The notes under the pieces are model-generated. The model saw nothing but the letters and a program-made list of their open reading frames with translations, made no database searches and was not told where the DNA came from. Made by a program: the position numbers and the translations under genes. Shown here in pieces: positions 22,729 to 25,282 of a stretch of 25,282 nt of DNA. Position 1 is the first letter of the stretch. Each line of letters starts with the position of its first letter. Origin of the DNA: an uncultured Lachnospiraceae bacterium (lineage in GTDB: Bacteria > Bacillota_A > Clostridia > Lachnospirales > Lachnospiraceae). Location of the stretch: NCBI GenBank assembly GCA_947175285.1, contig CAMWMM010000014.1:1-25282 (forward strand), given 5' to 3'.

Positions 22729-23404
22729 GATGTACCACCTTTTCTGACTGTTTATCTTTCGGAATGTGTAATGTAACAATTGTGCCGGTTCCTGTAAAAC
22801 TTTTTATCTCCATGCTGCCGTCCGCCATATTTTCCATCAGATACCTGACTCTTTGCAATCCGCCTGCCTGTGCACCGTCATCGGCGGGCAGCGCGTTATA
22901 TTTCGCAGTCTCAAAGCCGACGCCGTCATCTTCCACCTGCACAATGTATTCCGCGGCAGCCTGATAGGTCCTAAGCGTCACCACGCCCTTTCTCTTTCCT
23001 CTTTGCAATCCATGCCGGACAGCGTTGTCCACAAGCGGAATTAGCGAAAGCGGCGGCAGCATAAAATCTTCCGTCTGAATATCCATACGGAATTCAATAT
23101 CATCCCCAAATCTCATTTTTTCTAAATTAAGATAGGTAACAACATGTGCCGCCTCATCCTTAAAAAATATATTTTCCCTATGTGCCAGTGTGTGAAGAAC
23201 AGTCCTTAAATATTTTGAAAAGTCATAAATCATATCATACGCCAAATCTGCATTGGTTTTGGTCGCAATGCGGATAGCGCCTAATGTATTGAAAACAAAA
23301 TGAGGGTCTATCTGATGTATAATGCGCTGTCTCTCCTGTTCTTTTATTCTCTCCGCTTCTTCAGGCCAATCATACTCCCTGCGCCGTTTCATGCCATTTA
23401 CCAT
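22700..23404 (-). CDS. LytS-type sensor-less histidine kinase
   Basis: 234-aa soluble kinase of the His_kinase (PF06580)/HATPase_c type. The phospho-acceptor His35 is in HQIDPHFVFNTLG, followed by the conserved YLRTVL and LPPLSLIPLVDNAVRHG (N box), VEDDGVGFE and GGLQRVRYLMENM. Nothing resembling a membrane or sensory segment precedes the H box (only about 30 charged residues), so the signal must come through a partner protein. It overlaps the response regulator gene and begins 2 nt after the hybrid kinase gene, forming a three-gene signalling unit. Confidence 0.87.
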   Translation of the reverse strand: MVNGMKRRREYDWPEEAERIKEQERQRIIHQIDPHFVFNTLGAIRIATKTNADLAYDMIYDFSKYLRTVLHTLAHRENIFFKDEAAHVVTYLNLEKMRFGDDIEFRMDIQTEDFMLPPLSLIPLVDNAVRHGLQRGKRKGVVTLRTYQAAAEYIVQVEDDGVGFETAKYNALPADDGAQAGGLQRVRYLMENMADGSMEIKSFTGTGTIVTLHIPKDKQSEKVVHHENKSYFSG

Positions 23405-23406
23405 TC

Positions 23407-24588
23407 CTAATGCTTTAACAGTATATGCCGAATGTCTTCCACGGAATATGGTTTAATCAGATAGTCGTCGATTTCAGCGGATAACATTTCACTGTCTGCT
23501 GTTATGGCAATAATCGGGAGGGTGCTGTCTTTTCTGTCCATGCCCCTGATTATCCGAACCGCCTCCATACCGCCTATATCCGGCATATGAATATCCATCA
23601 GAATCACATCATAATAGTTTTCCTCTGACCGCTCAAAAATTTCTATGACTTCCCTTCCATTATGCGCCTTATCTGCTTTAATCCCCAATTCACACAGATA
23701 CCCGCACAGAACTTCCCTGTTTTTATCTTCATCTTCCGCAATCAATACTCTTTTTATCACATCCGCCTGCTGTGGACTTTTTTTCAAAAAATCATACTTA
23801 GACGAAGGACGGGAAGCGTACAATACATCATCACCATCCACTTCCAGATTCACGGATACTTTGGTTCCCAGTCCGGTCTGACTCGCAATACTGATATTCC
23901 CCCGCAATAACTCTACCAGATGTTTTGTGATTGCAAGTCCCAGACCGCTTCCCTGCACCTCTTCTCCCCTCTGTTCCCTCGCATAAGGTTCCCACGCCAT
24001 AGAAAGAAATGTCTGCTCCATGCCAATTCCGGTATCTGTTATTTCTATTAGTAATGCAATCCTTTTTTCTTCCAGATAGGATTCTTTGATATAGCAGGTA
24101 ACTGTTCCGTCATTACCGGTATATTTTATTGCATTGGAAATCAAATTTGTGATAATCTGCCAGACAACATCTTTGCATAGATACAGATATTGATATATCG
24201 GTTTTTCTATCAAAAACTGCAATTGAATATTTTTCTCTGCCGCCTCCGGCTCAAAAACTCTCCGGGGATACTCCGCCAGCTCCTCCAGCGTGACAGCTTC
24301 TAATTTCATGACACTTCTGTTATTCTCTATCTCGGAAATTTGCAAAACACTATTTACCAAGCGTTTTAAATGCTCCGCAGAATAAACGGCATTCTCCAAA
24401 TATCTGTTTTTCGCAAATATCTCTCCTTCTGCCTTAAGGGCATACAGATTCCCGCTGAGGCTGTTGAGTGACGATCTGATTTCATGGAAAAGATACGCCG
24501 TCATATGGTTATCGGATGTCTCCGCATCAGTACGGAGTCTGCTTTGCAGACTCCGTACTAAACTTTCATAGTTTCCTTCTGCTTTCAT
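23407..24588 (-). CDS. Soluble hybrid histidine kinase (HisKA-HATPase-receiver)
   Basis: 393 aa. H box AYLFHEIRSSLNSLSGNLYA (His at about residue 34), N box WQIITNLISNAIKYTGNDG, G1 DTGIGM, G2 GSGLGLAITKHL; then a receiver from about residue 278 with LIAEDEDKNREVL, phospho-acceptor in DVILMDIHMPDIGG, IIAITADSE and YLIKPYSVEDIR. No sensor or membrane segment is present. Starting at 24588 places it 8 nt after the isomerase gene with only a weak ribosome site. A perfect 14-bp hairpin lies in codons 10-20. An alternative start is Met29. Its receiver may pass phosphate within the neighbouring kinase/regulator system. Confidence 0.87.
   Translation of the reverse strand: MKAEGNYESLVRSLQSRLRTDAETSDNHMTAYLFHEIRSSLNSLSGNLYALKAEGEIFAKNRYLENAVYSAEHLKRLVNSVLQISEIENNRSVMKLEAVTLEELAEYPRRVFEPEAAEKNIQLQFLIEKPIYQYLYLCKDVVWQIITNLISNAIKYTGNDGTVTCYIKESYLEEKRIALLIEITDTGIGMEQTFLSMAWEPYAREQRGEEVQGSGLGLAITKHLVELLRGNISIASQTGLGTKVSVNLEVDGDDVLYASRPSSKYDFLKKSPQQADVIKRVLIAEDEDKNREVLCGYLCELGIKADKAHNGREVIEIFERSEENYYDVILMDIHMPDIGGMEAVRIIRGMDRKDSTLPIIAITADSEMLSAEIDDYLIKPYSVEDIRHILLKH
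24529..24559. repeat. Perfect 14-bp inverted repeat inside the hybrid kinase gene
   Basis: Arms AGTACGGAGTCTGC (24529-24542) and GCAGACTCCGTACT (24546-24559) with a 3-nt loop, in the first 20 codons of the kinase. It is far more stable than surrounding sequence. No U tract follows, so it is not a standard terminator. Confidence 0.85.
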
Positions 24589-24596
24589 ACCATTTC

Positions 24597-25282
24597 TTAT
24601 AATTTTTTCATAAATGCAATCTCTGACTGTGCAATATCCGGATTCATTTCCTCCCGCAAAAGATACATATCCGGACGGTTCTCACGGAGCCATTCGGAGA
24701 TTGCCGCATATTGGATAACGCCTTTTCCGAGCGGTACAGGGCAATAGTTCCCTTTTTCATCAAAATAGAAATCTTTTATGTGCATGGCTTCTATGTATTT
24801 CCCCGTGTTTTCCAGCCATTCCCGCCAGTATGCACTCTGGTCTGTCGTATCGGGGAACTGTAACAGATTGGAAGCATCAAAAATCATCCTCAGATGCTTC
24901 TCATCCCCTGCTTTATCCATAACATCCAGCACTGCTTCCAGATTTTCCAACGGATGCCAGTATACGGGCTCTATCGCAAGTTTCACATCCAGGCGCACTG
25001 CCTCTTCCACAACACGTTTTATACCGTCTATCATGTGCGGATACCACTTTGCTTTTTCCTCTGCATTCAGATGCGGATAAGCGGTCTCCGTACCGACTAC
25101 ATTTGCCCCGACTTCTTTACTGTAAGCAAGGCATTTTTTCAAAGTCCGCACCGCATAATCCCGAATTTCATCATCAGGATTCCCCAAGTCCATGTAACAG
25201 CCAAACACCGGAATTTCCACTTTCCATTCCTCGAATGCCCTGCGAATCCGCTCCAGATGGTTTCCCGTAATATCTTCATAAC
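24597..25282 (-). CDS. Sugar phosphate isomerase/epimerase (partial, 5' end outside window)
   Basis: TIM-barrel protein of the AP-endonuclease family 2/xylose isomerase-like group; 228 residues are visible. The reading frame is open up to the window edge (upstream residues YEDITGNHLERIRRAFEEW), so the true start lies outside and the GTG near 25220 is internal. Metal-ligand-type residues are seen in LAIEPVYWHP (Glu), MIFDASNLLQFPD (Asp), AMHIKDFYF (His) and LLREEMN (Glu). Such enzymes epimerise or isomerise ketoses or inositol derivatives; the substrate cannot be told. It probably shares an operon with the kinase genes, an unusual pairing that could hint at a sugar-related signal. Confidence 0.85.
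   Translation of the reverse strand, partial: YEDITGNHLERIRRAFEEWKVEIPVFGCYMDLGNPDDEIRDYAVRTLKKCLAYSKEVGANVVGTETAYPHLNAEEKAKWYPHMIDGIKRVVEEAVRLDVKLAIEPVYWHPLENLEAVLDVMDKAGDEKHLRMIFDASNLLQFPDTTDQSAYWREWLENTGKYIEAMHIKDFYFDEKGNYCPVPLGKGVIQYAAISEWLRENRPDMYLLREEMNPDIAQSEIAFMKKL

Noticed and set aside
24597..25220. Complete 207-residue isomerase starting at GTG
   Set aside because: The frame continues without a stop to the window edge with plausible family sequence, so it is a truncated longer gene, not a short one.
1..25282. CRISPR array, tRNA/rRNA genes, insertion sequences or prophage
   Set aside because: No spaced direct repeats, tRNA-like cloverleaf, transposase or phage gene was seen on either strand.

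Overview
The window looks like the late-flagellar (filament assembly) region of a motile Gram-positive anaerobe of class Clostridia, most likely family Lachnospiraceae (Roseburia/Agathobacter/Butyrivibrio-like). The evidence is an A+T-rich sequence with strong GGAGG ribosome sites, short flagellins beginning MVVQHN or MVIEHN, the fliW-csrA pair, flgM-flgN-flgK-flgL order, and sigma-28 promoters of the TAAA-N16-CCGATAT type. The genus is an inference. All genes except one lie on the minus strand, so transcription runs right to left.

Layout from right to left. 21.9-25.3 kb holds a sugar-phosphate isomerase/epimerase cut by the window edge, then a soluble hybrid histidine kinase, a soluble LytS-type histidine kinase and a response regulator with a winged-helix output. 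14.8-21.8 kb is one operon from a sigma-28 promoter: flgM, flgN, two tandem flgK paralogues, an enlarged flgL, fliW and csrA, closed by an 18-bp terminator hairpin. 10.9-14.6 kb carries flaG and an enlarged fliD, then, after a strong hairpin, fliS and a fliT-like chaperone gene. 10.0-10.9 kb is the only plus-strand gene, a GT11 fucosyltransferase-like gene with its own sigma-A-type promoter. 8.7-9.9 kb is flagellin gene B with a sigma-28 promoter and structured leader. 1.5-8.65 kb is a six-gene glycosylation block lying directly behind the flagellin B terminator: a dual-domain glycosyltransferase, an FdtA-type ketoisomerase, an FdtB-type aminotransferase, a methyltransferase, a FemAB/GNAT-like acyltransferase and a glycosyltransferase-methyltransferase fusion. 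0.28-1.46 kb is flagellin gene A with its promoter, leader and terminator. The first 13 bases are the start of a third flagellin gene behind a nearly identical promoter and leader.

How it works together (mostly inference from family knowledge). FlgM restrains sigma-28. FlgK, FlgL and FliD form the hook-filament junction and cap, and FlgN, FliS and the FliT-like protein are their chaperones. FliW and CsrA control flagellin translation. The glycosylation block appears to make a dTDP-3-amino-3,6-dideoxyhexose that is acylated and/or methylated and placed on flagellin.

The most interesting signal is non-coding. All three flagellin leaders share one architecture: a 5'-terminal hairpin, a stem closing a loop of exactly 29 nt with CGTACG at a fixed position, a small hairpin presenting GGA in its loop, and a Shine-Dalgarno that itself reads CAAGGAGGA. 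Between the A-type and B leaders the stems change sequence but keep pairing. This is what a two-site CsrA-controlled leader would look like, in a locus that also encodes CsrA and its antagonist FliW.
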